Shown here piece by piece: positions 11,091-22,930 of a stretch of 64,000 nucleotides of DNA; position 1 is the first letter of the stretch; each line of letters starts with the position of its first letter. Below the pieces are notes generated by a model, which searched no databases, had not been told where the DNA came from, and saw nothing but the letters and a program-made list of their open reading frames with translations. The DNA is taken from contig JAQQWL010000009.1 of the NCBI GenBank assembly GCA_038363925.1, forward strand, positions 2,232,001 to 2,296,000, written 5' to 3'. The stretch comes from Apiospora phragmitis (taxonomy: Eukaryota; Ascomycota; Sordariomycetes; Amphisphaeriales; Apiosporaceae). The position numbers and the translations under genes are program-made.

Positions 11091-11644
11091 ACAGCTTGAG
11101 CGGAGCAAGACGGGAGCTTGTTTCTGGGCCGGCCCATTTCAAGCCAACGGCGATGGGGAAAGTCAGGGAAGGCCAGGCGAAAATTCCCAGCAGAAGGGAT
11201 AGACAGGCAAAAGAAGGTTTCCGGGAGTCGGACGAGGGTTGGGCGGGGAAGACCAGCCGAGTTGGTGTTGGTTACCGGACGAAGCCTCCTTCCTCCAATT
11301 CGCTTGCAGCACGTCGAACCGTCTGGGACAGGAAAGTGATAACCTACACCTTGACCAGCTTTTCATCATCTCATGGAAGGAAGCTATGACTACTTAGTCC
11401 CTCCACCTAACCTAGCCCCTCTCCATTTGCCAGCGGACGGCTGGGGCTCGGCAGCGATCGAGTGCGAAAATCAACCCCCGCTTGCTGAGGTGTATTCACG
11501 GTGTGATGCCATCGGCGGTTTTCTTTTCTTTCCCTAATCAATTTGCACTTTGGATCGTCTCTTTGGGCAGTAAACAGCCCCTACCTGCACTTGCACATAC
11601 GGGACCGTGATTTTATCTTCTTTGCCTAGCTCGTACACATCAAT

Positions 11645-13262
11645 ATGGAACAGAAGCCAGCCGAGCTGCCCGTTCTGATCATAGGCGCCGGTAAGTATCA
11701 AAAGGAAAACTGCCGTTGCTGTGCCGTATCCTGACTTCGAAGAAAAAAAGGCAGTAGTGGTCTGGCCGTCGCCCATGGACTGAAGAACGTGAGCTTCCCT
11801 CGAGCGAAATCATCTAAACTCGTTCTCTCTGCATTGCAACGCAACTAAACGAAGAAATACAGGCCAATATCGCTTATAAGGTCTTCGAGCAAGATCCCAC
11901 CCCCAAACCGCGGAATGCCCGAGACTGGGCTATTGGATGTCATGTAAGTAAGAGCTCGATATCTTGTCGTAACTACCTGTCGGGATGGGCTGTCTGTCCC
12001 TTTGGACGTATTCAGCTCTAGAATCCCTATGGACAAACACACACACACGCGCGCACACAAAGACCGTAGCTGATATCTTGAGATTAGTGGTCGTCCCCCA
12101 TCCTCGCCTCTCTCATCGGCGAGGAGAAATGGGCTCGCATCATCGAGACCCAGACCGACCCCAACGTGCCCACCAAGGAGGTTGATGCGTGCCCCGTCAT
12201 CAACGGCAAGACGGGGGAGATCATACGCCACGTCCCACTCCACAGCTTCTACCGCGTGGTGCGCTCGCGCTTCCGGGCCTTCCTGGCCGAGGACGTCGAC
12301 GTGGCCTGGGGCAAGAAGCTCGTGGACGTCAGCTACAGCAGCAGCGACAGCTCCGGGGAGGAGGACGGCGGCAGCAGCAGCAGCACCGTGACGGCGCACT
12401 TCGCCGACGGCACCAGCGCGGCCGGCCGCCTGCTCCTCGGCGCCGACAGCAGCAACAGCCGCGTGCGCACGCTGCTGCTGGGCCCCGAGCGCGCGCGCCT
12501 GCACCGGCTGTCGATCGCGGCCACCTTCATCAACTGCAGCTTCCCGCGCGAGCAGGCGCTGTACCTGCGGCGGACGCACCCGCTCGTCAACCTGATCGTG
12601 CACCCGGACGGCATGATGGGCATGCTGGCGGCGCTCGACTGCGCCGACGCGGCCCGGCCCGAGACGTGGCGCTTCGCCTTCTACATCTCGTGGCGGACGA
12701 GCCCCGCCGAGCAGGACGCCGAGGCCGCGGCGGGCGGCCGCTGGGGCCGGCGGGAGCGCCTCGCCCAGGTCAAGGAGAAGAGCCGGGCCTTCGCCGACCC
12801 CATGCGCAGTGCCTACGCGTGGATGCCCGACGACCTCGAGACGGTCTACTACACGCCCAACGGCAACTGGGACCCGAGCATGCCGGACCACAAGTGGGAC
12901 AATCACGGGGGCCGCATCACGCTGGTGGGCGACTCGGCCCACCCCATGACCTACCACCGCGGCCAGGGCCTCAACCACGCCATCGACGACGCCGGCCACA
13001 TCGTCAAGCTCCTCGCCCGGCAGTGGGACAAGCCGCTGAGCGCCGTCGTCGGCGCGTACGAGGCCGAGATGCGGCGAGGGCCGGCGAGGAGGTGCGCCTG
13101 AGCGAGATGAACTCCTACATGCTGCACGACTGGGATAAGCTTAGCCACAGCCCGTTCATGACGGCCAACATAACCAAGGGGACGCCCAAGTCTTTCGCTG
13201 CACCCTCGACCGCCGCAAATGGCGAGAATACTACTCCGACCAGTAATGGGAATCACAATTAG
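11645..13262 (+). CDS. FAD-dependent monooxygenase (aromatic-ring hydroxylase-like), one frame break
   Basis: Exons are 11645-11690, 11751-11788, 11863-11943 and 12088-13262. With one base restored this gives 1341 nt (446 aa). The N-terminus reads VLIIGAGSSGLAVAHGLKN, a Rossmann GxGxxG dinucleotide-binding motif. The C-terminal half has LVGDSAHPMTYHRGQGLNHA, the FAD-ribose-binding motif of class A flavoprotein monooxygenases. Such enzymes use NAD(P)H and O2 to hydroxylate or epoxidise small molecules; the substrate cannot be inferred. No biosynthetic neighbours are present. Exon 4 is clearly more GC-rich than its surroundings with G/C-ending codons, which also creates long spurious ORFs in other frames. 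In 13071-13080 the frame shifts; one added base turns the early stop (13099-13101) into AGEEVRLSEMNSYMLHDWDK and a natural end at 13262. Intron 3 contains a CA/CG microsatellite (12038-12058). Confidence 0.85.
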
Positions 13263-13469
13263 AAACTACGGTTAAACAAAAGATACCAGGCAGTAAGTAG
13301 GTGAGCAAGTAAATCAATTCAGCACCGTACAATGCAACTTTAGAATACAAGACACCAGACGCCTTCTCCCAATGCGGTCGAGGATAGAATATGCTACAGT
13401 GCCTTTATCTCTATGTATGTGTATCGTATCAGACTCCGTCTATGTGTGAGAAGTAATGCAAAACGCCGA

Positions 13470-16400
13470 CTAGTGTTCCGCGTAAGGAGGCGGAGCGCCG
13501 GCCTGGCCACCAACAGAAGGAGCCGCCGCCGCCGCCGGAGGCCCTGACAATGATGCTCGGCCACCGGCGCTCCCCATTAGCTCGCCTGCTTTCACCATCA
13601 TCTTGGGGAAGTACTGCTGAATGAAGCTTTCGGTATAGTAGCTATGGTCCGCATTGTGCAGTTGGATGATATTGTGTGCCAACTCGTGCGCGATAACGAC
13701 CCACCACCAGACAGCGGCCTCGGCTTTCTGTTGTGGGTTGCCGTAGCCCGCCGCGTGCAGCTGGACGAAGAAGCGCAGGTTGCAGAAGATGCTGCCCGAC
13801 GAGTTGAAGGCGATGGTTCCGCCGGATTCGTCGTAGAAGATGTGGAGCGCTGTGGCCGGAATGGAATACACTCCGCCTACCTCGCGGAGTAGATAGGCAA
13901 AGGCGTTGATGTGGCCGTGGTTGGTAGAGAGGAACTGGCCGAGATCCACAGACAGCGCTTTGGAGACAAACACGCGCATAGAGTTGGAAGCCTCGGCAGC
14001 AAAATCCAGGTTCTGCAACGGGGTACTATCACAGTACGTAGCTTGTTCCTTCACCTCCGTCGTGCTGGGAGGCGCAAAAAGGCTGGACGAGTTGTGACCT
14101 CTTGTGGCCTTGACCGCGTTGAGGAGATTCTGTTGAATGACGGCAGGGTTGGTCACCTTCCCGTTATCGCCATGACTCTTATTAGGTTTGGGGCTTTGTA
14201 CGGGCATCTTAGATGACTCGGGTGCTTGGGGCGGGTCTAGGAAGCTCTGAAGATGCTCTTCTTTATCGGCGGAGTCATCGAAACCAAAACGCTTCGAAAG
14301 GTTGGAAAAGAGACCCCTGCTTTTCCTATTTTGATTCTGTGTAACAGCAGCTTCAGGAGGCGAATCTGGCGAATCAAAAGAACCAGGCATCCGCGGAGGC
14401 GGCGTTCTGTTTCTTTCTCGGGCTGCAGATGTCGCCATTGATGCCTGGTTCTGTTGCTGGAACTGTTGTTGGCGCTCGCGGATAGCTGCTTCTTCGGCCT
14501 CAAGAGCTTTCCGCCTCTCTTCCTCGGCTATTCTCGCTTCGGCCGCCTTGGCTCGCAAGATACGGTCGACGTTATAACCACGGGATCGGAGATCCAGAAG
14601 ATCCAGCTTCAGGAATGGTTCAAAGAAGGTGTATGCTTGTTGAGATGGCCTGTTCAAGATAAGTTGGCATATAGCTTGACCAACTTGATACATGTCTGGG
14701 CGGGACGATTTGGAGGCAACATATAGAACCCATCCATTGGCTGTCCTGGCGCTCGCAGCAGACCGATCCTCTGTATGGGTTTGACCAGTACCCCGGAGTG
14801 TTCGTCGGAGAGCTACCGAGCGGACAACTTCCACAGTAAGATTCTTCTCCAACCATTTGGCATCATGTTTGATCGGGTCACGGGTATACTTCGAATACTC
14901 GTGTATGAAGATCTTGGATCGTTCAAGAACGTGTTTCCGAAGCCACACGGCACCTTCTTGTTTTTCGTTGTGTGCCCCGACCTTCAGATCTTCAGACACA
15001 AGGCTACCCAAAGGTTGAGAACCCAGAGCTGTATAGAAGGCCTCCAACGAATCCTCTTCCGGGGCGCAAATAAGGCGGTCTTTGAACAGGCGGTACCCAA
15101 TGTAATCATCCAGGATGACAATATCGCTGGGAGCCGCAAGCTGATATTGCTTGATGGGGGCTTCTTCCTCGTCAACTTCAATCAGCTTCTCCTTCGGGGT
15201 GCTGATTTCCTTGGAGGCCAACAAAAACCGAGACGCCTTCATCTTCCTCCATAGGTCTTTGTCTCTTTTCAGTACGGGATAATCCTCCGCCAGAGACCTG
15301 AGAAGGTTGAGGTATTTCTCCGAGCTTTGGAAAACACTGAGCAGACGAGCTGGTTCCGTTGCCGCCAGCTGGGCGATCTCGAGCTTTGTCGGTTCGTTTT
15401 TAGCCCCACAGCTGAACAAGAACATGTTTGCCTGCTGGCCGAAGTCAACAAAGTCAAATATGTCACCATATGTGGCTGATGTGCCTAAAAAGCAGTTACT
15501 GGGACTGATGTGAGAAATAGCACTGGCCGACTTCTCAGATGGTGCCGATGTTGAATATGGTCTTTTGCGGACGACGGGGACAATGGCGGCATCTCTGAGT
15601 TTGGCAACAGGTGGCCCTGGAAGGTCCATTTGACGGGAGGCAAAGTATTCAAAGAAAGGAACAGCAGCTTTCTGGCTCAGTGGTGGGTTGCTGATCAGGC
15701 GGTTGACGCATTCCATGATGGGCGGGTTGGTGGCGACACCAAATTTCTGTCATCAATTAGCTATATTATTCGAATCTCGAAAAGCGACGACTCACATTTG
15801 CATGAACGTGCAATTCCTTCTTCAGGATGCTGAAGCCCAAGATGGAAGCCGCTGCATTCGTGTAGCAGCCTCTTGGAGATACCAGCTGGCCGGGTTTGCC
15901 CTCCAAAGGGAGGAAAGCTCTAGGGGTGGATGAGATATCGAAGGTGTGATAACCATTGCTGACATGAGATGTTATGTAGTAATCCATAGAGTTCTCGCGT
16001 AGGGCTTGGTCGGACGACGACATCATCTCTACAAGCTCCGGTACGGAGGGATGCGGCCGCAATCCAAGGGCTGTCAAAAACCTCCCCTCCACAGAGCCCG
16101 GGCGGTAGCCAGCATTGGACCCAGGCCATTGCAGAACCCTAACATTGAGGGATCGAAGAGCTGCCTTGGGCTCGAACAGTTCGGAAACTCTGTAGAGTTG
16201 CGTAGTCCCCTTGCTCGACTCCAATCCAGAGGGTCCCGCTTCAGCAGGGCAGATTCGGGATTCCCTCAGCTTCTTCAGATCGTTATTGGGAATGTCTGCC
16301 TGCACAGAGGCAAGGTACTTGATGAGTTCGACGTGGCTCCATTTCGGCTGCCCGGAACCTTCATCGGTAGATGGGTCTAGGAGACGCTTAAAGATGGTGT

Positions 16401-18819
16401 CGAGGTCGACTGTCTTCCGCACACCAAGGGCATTCAAAAATTTGTCTTTCAGTCCGTGACAGCCCTGGATGGTGGCCAGGTCGTCGAAGAGCTTAACGGA
16501 TGGGAAATAGGAGTCGGTTGGCTTTTTCATCCCAACCTTGGTTGGCATAACCGTATGAGCTTGGAGTAGAGATACCACAGTGCCCCTGGAGCTCTGACTA
16601 AGATTCTCCCAACTCTTAGACAAGACTGTTAGAATATGTACTGCGAATGGCGCCGACTTGGTGAGGTTTAGGTTGTCTGGCCGGCTAGATCCACTCTCTA
16701 GTAGAAATCGGAGCCAAGGGACGATCTCGAGGGATTCCCAGCCCAGAGCTTGCAACTCGTTGGAATTGCATTTGCTGGTGAACTCAAACGGGATCGTCGT
16801 TGGGGGGATCGGTAGCCCAGCTGGTATCTTATTGGGGCTGAGATAGTTCCTGATTGTGCCCAATGTGATGATATCTCCTTGACCACTGCCATCCTGACTT
16901 ACAGTCGCGATGGCCGCGTCAAACAAACGATCTTTATCTGCTGGGTCCAGCTCGCCTTGGACGGCTGTCTTGCAGGCCCATTGTATAAAAGCAACGAGTT
17001 GATCTCTGTTCATCGGATACTCGGACAGCTCGCGCCGCACATCGTCGACTGTGATACGAGATAACAAATCAAAGTCTGTTATTTTCCTGACAAACCCGAG
17101 GTCTTTCAGCTCGGGTGGGACTACCGGAATGCCACCGACAAATTTGCTGAGCTCTTCTGAGCCAATGCGGACTTGTGTCGTCGGGCGTACACCTCGAGTA
17201 CTGTAGATCTCGATGTAAGGCTTCCTATAACAGGTCCAGAAAGCTTCCTCGATGATTTGCGAGACTTGCCCGCTTGGAGTTGAGTCACCAAATGTGAACG
17301 AATTGAGAATGTGCAACGCTTCTGGCATGCACTGAGCAACTTCTTTGGGGCCAATTTTGCCCCCTGGTGTTTCCACCAAGCGCTGCAATTTCCGTTCAAG
17401 TTCCTCCATTTCATGGACAAATGCAAGACGTGTCATGATACCCGCAGCGCGTAGCATTTCAATGTTCCAACTCCGAACCCAGCGCGCATTGAGATCGATG
17501 GCTTCACGTTCAACAGTCGGTATCACGGAAGGAGCAGAAATATGCATGCCGGCACCTGTTGTCTGAGTTGTTGGGAAGCCAATGAAGATACGGCCGCCAG
17601 GCTTCTTGCTTGGGAGTACGGAAGCAAATACATCAGTGGCCTTAGACAGGGCCCCCGAGTCTTTTGTACTTTCCGATGCTGCCGTTTCATCGTACGAAGA
17701 AGTCAGAATGGCAAGCTTGGCAACTTTAGGCGGAGGCTTTTTGGTAGCACGTTCGAGCTCTGCCGAGAAGCTTGACGTTACAGATGTCTTAATGGCTGCT
17801 GTGGTCACCTTCAGGAAGATGGTAGAGGTCGAGATGGCTGTGATGTCTTCTGCAATGGCCTCTTGGGTCGCCTTCTCCTCCTTGGCAGCCTTTGATGCTT
17901 TTGACGAGATAGTAGTATTTGAGGTCAATCTGGAAAAGAAACTCCTGAGCGAAGGCATCTCCGAGCTACTCATACCATAAGCTTCGTTCGTCTTCGCTGC
18001 TGCCACCTGGGGCTTCCAGCCTATCGCACTCATATACGATGCGTCAATTTGAGCACTGGAACGGTCAACCTGGTTGATCTTCATCAGGCGGTCTTTTGTC
18101 GTGGGATCAACATCTCGCGAAAGAGACACCGGCGCACTGGGGCTGGTCACCTTGCGGAGTGACATAATTTCGTAATCATCGATCCAGAACTCGATCTTTT
18201 GCAGCGCAACGAAGGTCAGACTGGTGGCCAAGAACTGACTGACAGACAGCAAGTTCGGAAGAGGAGTAGTGGTGTTTCTATAATCCAGCACAAATGCTGT
18301 ATCATTGCTCTTCTGCTCGTCGGATAACAGAAGCTTCCTCGTAAAAAGGGCATTCCCTTTCCAGTAGAACGCCATGGCCTCGCTGCCCGAGCTGACGAAG
18401 GGGTCTTCACAATCGGCAAAGACACTGTAGAAGCCGACACCAAAAGCTCCGATCTTGGTCTCGTCCGGGTTGCCTTCTGCGATCCTCTTCAACCTTCCCC
18501 AGTCCGTCTTGGTGAAGGGCTGCCCATCATTGGAGACGACCAAGCGCCGCAGTGTATGGTGTTGTATTATATGTTTCAGCAGCTCGGATCGGTCTGGTGT
18601 CGACGGCAAAGGCACGGAGGTTGAGGGAAGGGTCTCCCACTTGACTTTGACGGTTGTCGCCTGTGCATCGGCAGCGTTCTGGACGAGTTCTCGTAGTGTT
18701 GTCCATTCTCCCGAGTAGCGGGCGAGGACCTTGTCAATCAAGGCACGGGTATCGACGGTGACGGCCTCTTCGTCCTCGCCATGGTTAAGGGCAGCTGCCC
18801 GCAGCCTGCCATAATCCAT
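13470..18819 (-). CDS. Giant GHKL-ATPase protein (sacsin-like / DUF3684-type) with C-terminal HEXXH motif
   Basis: Two exons, 15796-18819 and 13470-15746, separated by a 49-nt intron, give 5301 nt (1766 aa). Residues about 20-230 form an HSP90/histidine-kinase-type ATPase fold: TLRELVQNAADAQ (41-53) carries the N-box Glu/Asn, followed by NDGQPFTKTDWGRL and GAFGVGFYSVF. This resembles sacsin's N-terminal ATPase region and the large fungal DUF3684 proteins. The middle 1000 residues have no motif I recognise. Around 1410-1455 is a Glu/Arg-rich predicted coiled coil, followed by a Ser/Pro/Asn-rich linker. Near the C-terminus (1695-1705) is HELAHNIIQLH, an HExxHxxxxxH zinc-protease-like motif after a Trp-rich helix; the tail is Ala/Pro-rich. 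A chaperone-like role is inference. The long open frame over more than 5 kb leaves no doubt that it is a gene. Confidence 0.85.
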
Positions 18820-20596
18820 AGTAGCTCGCCGAAGTCCGATCGAGACACTGGGGCTGTTGCGATTAATCGTGTAGCGATGCTAGGGAAGTCGGTGTGGGGA
18901 TTCGGCTCGGATCGGTTGTTGACCTGATGTCGGCGAAGGCAAGCAGGTCGTCTCACAGCAATAAGGCCTGCGATTGTATCATGGCAGAGTTCAATGTTGA
19001 TAGCAAGTGTTATGAAGGCTGAGACACGGAAGGCGGAAGCGTAGTAGGTCTGCATGTGGTGTAAGACAGGCGGATAGGGAACTAGCTGACAGTCAACACT
19101 TAAGTACTGGCGTAGACTGCAGTGGTGTAAAAGAACAATGCGCAAAACTGAGGTGCTCTCACGTGTCCCCAAGGTTAAGTCTTGTATGCAGAACCTAAGC
19201 TACTTCCCTTAGGTATGGAAAACAACATGAAAAAAGCAATGGACCTTAGACGGTATTTTTGGTCAACAAAGCTACCATGCCAGATAACCAGGCGTGTGTA
19301 CGGTGTACCTGAGGATGGATGCATCATCGGCTTAACTTGGCCTCCTGCAGGCAGGCACTGCTGATGTTGACACACACAAAGCAACCAATTGGCGGCCCGA
19401 GTCACCCCAGCTTACAGGGTTCCGCCCCGGGCCTCAGCCTAGGAGACTAAGGCAGTGAGACGGCCCCTAAACTCCACTAACTCCGGAACTGAGGGACAGT
19501 CAACAGTGGCAAACCCGAACATTAAGCATTCACTTGGAGTTGAGCAACAAGTGTTGGATTCGGTCAAGGTGAAAACACACCTGCCTCAACGTCTTGTTTG
19601 TATGAATACCGCAGTGCTAAGTTCTGGGCAATATCAGATGGTTCTAAGTTCGAGGACAAGTATCCCAGGGTCCTGTCTGTAAACATCCTCTGTAACCTAC
19701 CTATTATGTGATACACGCCTCTCAGCCTAGCCCAAGGTCATTATTCCTCTTCTTCGCTTTAAGGTCTGTAGTACATGCATTGTCTGGTTAACCATGTTTT
19801 CCTCTCTTGTATGAGACAGATGTGTCCGTGGTATCACCACAGCCGTAGCCCGTGGTCACTCACCATATTCCACAGGTGGTCTCTCTTCTCGAAACAAATC
19901 GAACATGCCGCTATCCGGGCACCGAGATTAAGGAGGATGAGGATGATAGGTGCGTACAGGAGGATCGGTTCTCAGGCTGTCCCCTTTGATTTGCACTCAA
20001 ACGGTAATACACGATAGTTATATTTGTACGTTGACAAACTCCATGTCTCCGCCCCTTCCAACCCCCCAACTGATAACAGGATATTATGAGCGTTCGAGAG
20101 GTTTAGGGAAAACCACATAGCTACGTCAGGTAAGTTTTCGATGCCATCCATATCCTCGAACTTTACAGCACCTCTGTTGCATACCAGCTGTCCATGAAAT
20201 CCCCAATAAATAAAGGGTTTACTGCTCTTTCAGGCTCGTTTCTTCATTTTTGTGCCTTACTCGAACGAGTCGTCTTAATGTCATGCAAAAACCGGGCACC
20301 TAATCCTGTAAACTGCATCTTCCATATCAGCCTATAAAAGGGGTCGAGATGTTTGCCGTTAAAGGTTCGGCGCTTTCATGCTTTGAAGCCTTAGGTCTGT
20401 TCGATTTTAATTCTTATGAACCTAAAGTGATGCCTTACAGCTTGAGGGCAGTAGTTCTGAGCAATTGAGACATAAAGTATCTGAAGCGTACGCATCGTAT
20501 CTTGAGGCGTGCGAGGTGGAAACAGCTTTGTTTCATGGATAACGTCCCTTCGCAGTTGATGATAATTAAACATATATGTCCAGCTCACCGCTCATG
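18820..20596. other. Intergenic, about 1.8 kb
   Basis: Holds the promoter of the GHKL protein gene (right of 18819, minus) and the 3' flank of the MMTAG2-type gene. No gene, tRNA or repeat recognised. Confidence 0.45.
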
Positions 20597-21400
20597 CTAA
20601 GCAGGGCTTCTGCTCCTTCGCCGTTGCCGCGGGCTTCGAGACCTGGGCCTCCTCGCTTCACCATGCCTCGGGGCGTTCTTGGGACTAGTCGACCTATCAC
20701 GCCCATGATCTCGTCCACGTCTATGACCGGAGCGGTCGTCGTCGCGCGGTCCCGCATGTTTCTCTTCAGGCCTCTTGCCCCTTGAACGGTGGCCATCCCG
20801 ATCGCGATTGGCGTCCCGGTCTGCCGTTCTCCTGTAATCGCCATCATCGTGTCTATTGCGCTCGTCGTTTGAACGCCCTCCTCGCCCCCTTGGCGACCTG
20901 TGGCGTGGTCGGTCGTGTTCTCTTTCCCGGCTCCGGCTGCGACTTCTGTGCCTCCTCCGATGATACCTATCTAGGTCCCTATGTCTTCTATGCGACGACC
21001 GGGGTCCCGCGGCATCGTCCACTTGCGTCGTTGCTTTCTCCTCCTCGGGTCCCAGGCGAGACTTGCTCACCTCGATATAATTGGCGCCGGACTGGGAGCG
21101 CACGGGTGGCGGCAGGCCAAGAGCCTTCGCGATGGCATCTTCTTCTGCTTCCTTGACTCTCTTGATCTCTTCGCGGCGTTCTCGTTCTGCCCTTTCCTCC
21201 TCCGTCTCGTCTGTGGGAGCCCCGGTCGCGTCATTCTTCGCATACCAATTCAGGTCTTTCCCTTTTTGCCATCGACCGACTGGGGCTTTCAGGCTGTGGC
21301 CTAGGTAGTTTTCGCGATGGGAGGAACTTGCGACCTCGTCCCAGCTGAAGTTGACACCGCCGCGAGATCCCGACTTTCGGATGCTCGAAACGAGATCCAT
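20597..21400 (-). CDS. MMTAG2 / multiple myeloma tumor-associated protein 2-like nuclear protein
   Basis: Single exon, 267 aa. The N-terminal 60 residues (MDLVSSIRKSGSRGGVNFSW, then SSSHRENYLGHSL, VGRWQKGKDLNWYAK) match the conserved N-terminal domain of the MMTAG2 family (PF10159). After it comes a Glu/Arg-rich helical stretch with AIAKALGLPPP. The C-terminal half is a basic, Arg/Ser/Asp-rich tail with RS and RD dipeptides ending in RRSRSP. Such RS-like tails are typical of nuclear, splicing-associated, phosphorylated proteins. The biochemical role of the family is not known to me beyond that association. Transcribed divergently from MED6 across about 500 bp. No frame break. Confidence 0.9.
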   Translation of the reverse strand: MDLVSSIRKSGSRGGVNFSWDEVASSSHRENYLGHSLKAPVGRWQKGKDLNWYAKNDATGAPTDETEEERAERERREEIKRVKEAEEDAIAKALGLPPPVRSQSGANYIEVSKSRLGPEEEKATTQVDDAAGPRSSHRRHRDLDRYHRRRHRSRSRSREREHDRPRHRSPRGRGGRSNDERNRHDDGDYRRTADRDANRDRDGHRSRGKRPEEKHAGPRDDDRSGHRRGRDHGRDRSTSPKNAPRHGEARRPRSRSPRQRRRSRSPA

Positions 21401-21897
21401 TGCCGCGGTGGTCGGTTGTGTTCGTTACTGGTACTCGCCTCCAAACTGCAGTTTGAAAATAATAGATGGCTTTGGGTGGGTCGTAGAATGTTCAATGCGA
21501 TCGCGCAAGGTTGTTGATGATTAATTGTCGCTTGGATTAGATGATGGTTGTGCTTTGGAATGAGGCTCGCTGACTTCCCAGCGCTGATTGACGCTGTGGG
21601 GCAGGCACTTAGAGCACGCTAGGTCACTAAAGAGGGCGTGCTTGCAGGTGTGTTTGCAGGGTTTAAATGCGCTTAAACAAAGGCGACCCCACGTCACCTT
21701 GGCCTGTCGAATTCCAGATCCGACAGCTTCCAGCACCAGCAGAGCAGAGAGTGCTTCGAGACCTACCTGTATTCTCTATTGCTCGCCAGATCCAGGCCAT
21801 CCCAGAGCACGGGTTCCTTGGGGCATTGGTATCCCTCCCGAACAAAACTCGATATAGCTTACTCGACAAACGACAGTACCCCATACATTGCTTCGAG
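21401..21897. promoter_or_regulatory. Shared divergent promoter region MMTAG2-like / MED6
   Basis: About 500 bp between two divergent start codons. No TATA box or repeat recognised. The ORF that starts upstream at 21667 on the plus strand reads into MED6 in frame, but its upstream part has no conserved sequence, so the start at 21898 is preferred. Confidence 0.45.
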
Positions 21898-22930
21898 ATG
21901 TCGCTCAACGGCCTCGCGCTGGATGAGATCCAATGGCGAGACTCGAATCTGGTCATGCAGATGGGCGGCATCCACTCCAACACCGTCCTATGGTACTTCG
22001 CCAATTCCCCTTCTACGACAAGACGTGCAATAATGCAGTCTTGTTCCAGCAGGCCCAGTTCAATGTCACCATGGTCCAGTACGTCGAATCCCGCGAGGCG
22101 CTGGAAGGCCGGCTCAAGACCATGTCGGGTCTGGAATTCATGGTCGCGGAGCAGCCTGCTGTCACGGGCCCCGGCTACGGCACTGGCGTCTGGGTCATTC
22201 GAAAACAGACCCGCCGCAAGCAGTCCAACCAGGACGACATAATAGAGGTTCATGCGACCTACTATGTTGTGGGAGACAACATCATCATGGCACCTACTCT
22301 GGCCGACATCCTGACGTTTCGCATGGTAATTGTGCCCCTTAGTCCGCCCCTATGTTGCTCGCAGTACACTGACAAGCCACCTACCAGACCACGATATCCT
22401 CCTATCTAAGCAAGTGCTTCCCTGCAGCCGACGAAGCGACCACCTGGTCCCCGGCCACTGGCCATGAGTACCGCTTACCACCCGCCGTCACGCAAACCCG
22501 CGAGCCGCAGACCCTAGCGTCCAAAGAGGCGACCCCGATGCCCGAGAGCCAGGCGAGCAAGGGGCTAGCCGAGACGAAGAAGTCCAGCCAGTCGACGACA
22601 CTGGCGCCGCAGCTCGCCGACCAGACCTGGGCCATCCACATGCGCTTCGGCGGGGAGTACATGGACGAGAACCCCATCACGGGCAAGCCCGGCGACTTCC
22701 ACCTGTCCTCGACAGGCCGCAAGGAGAAGCTCCAGCCCCCCGTACTGAACCCGCTTACCATCCCTGCCGCCGACAGCAGCAACAAGAGCCCCGCCTCCGC
22801 GCCCGGCGACAAGCCCGGCAAGGACGGCAAGCCGGGTTCTGGCGACAAGACACCCAAAACGCCTACAAGCGGCATTTCTAAGCCGAGGCGCAAGAAGAGC
22901 AAGACTGGTTTCACGCCGACTGCATCATAG
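21898..22930 (+). CDS. MED6: Mediator complex subunit 6, one frame break and a possible premature stop
   Basis: Exons are 21898-22325 and 22388-22930. With one base restored this gives 972 nt (323 aa) to the first stop. The start MSLNGLALDEIQWRDSNLV, then MGGIHSNTVLWYFANSPFYD, NNAVLFQQAQFN and REALEGRLKTMSGLEFMV, is the diagnostic MED6 head-module domain. MED6 connects the Mediator head to the middle module and is required for activated RNA polymerase II transcription in the nucleus. The frame breaks at CCCC 22007-22010; a fifth C restores SPFYDKTCNNAV. The C-terminus is Lys/Pro/Gly/Ser-rich and reads KPRRKKSKTGFTPTAS before TAG at 22928-22930. The same frame then stays open for 61 more coding-like codons to a second TAG at 23114-23116, so the true end may be 23116 (see findings). 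Confidence 0.9.

Larger units (their letters stand above)
5856..11644. other. Gene-poor region of about 5.8 kb
   Basis: No gene with a recognisable domain, plausible exon chain or codon pattern was found on either strand. The many ORFs of 60-140 codons overlap each other in all frames and show no family resemblance. No tRNA, 5S rRNA or transposase signature was seen. Local features are a pentamer microsatellite (6749-6787), a short acagg repeat near 6411-6427 and two adjacent hairpins (11050-11090). Base composition is near 50 percent GC, so it is not a simple AT-rich RIP block. Long regulatory DNA, an unrecognised non-coding RNA or decayed genes are all possible. Confidence 0.45.

Noticed and set aside
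11845..12999. 384-codon ORF antisense to the FAD monooxygenase
   Set aside because: It is a shadow of the GC-rich exon: Val/Ala/Gly/Arg-rich with no domain, crosses introns and contradicts the well-supported plus-strand gene.
12189..13262. 357-codon plus-strand ORF in another frame of the FAD monooxygenase
   Set aside because: Only its last 50 codons are real (after the one-base break); the rest is low-complexity Arg/Ala/Pro-rich readout of the wrong frame.
20782..21156. Plus-strand ORFs over the MMTAG2-type gene
   Set aside because: Complement of the Arg/Ser/Asp-rich tail; the minus-strand protein has a conserved N-terminal domain.
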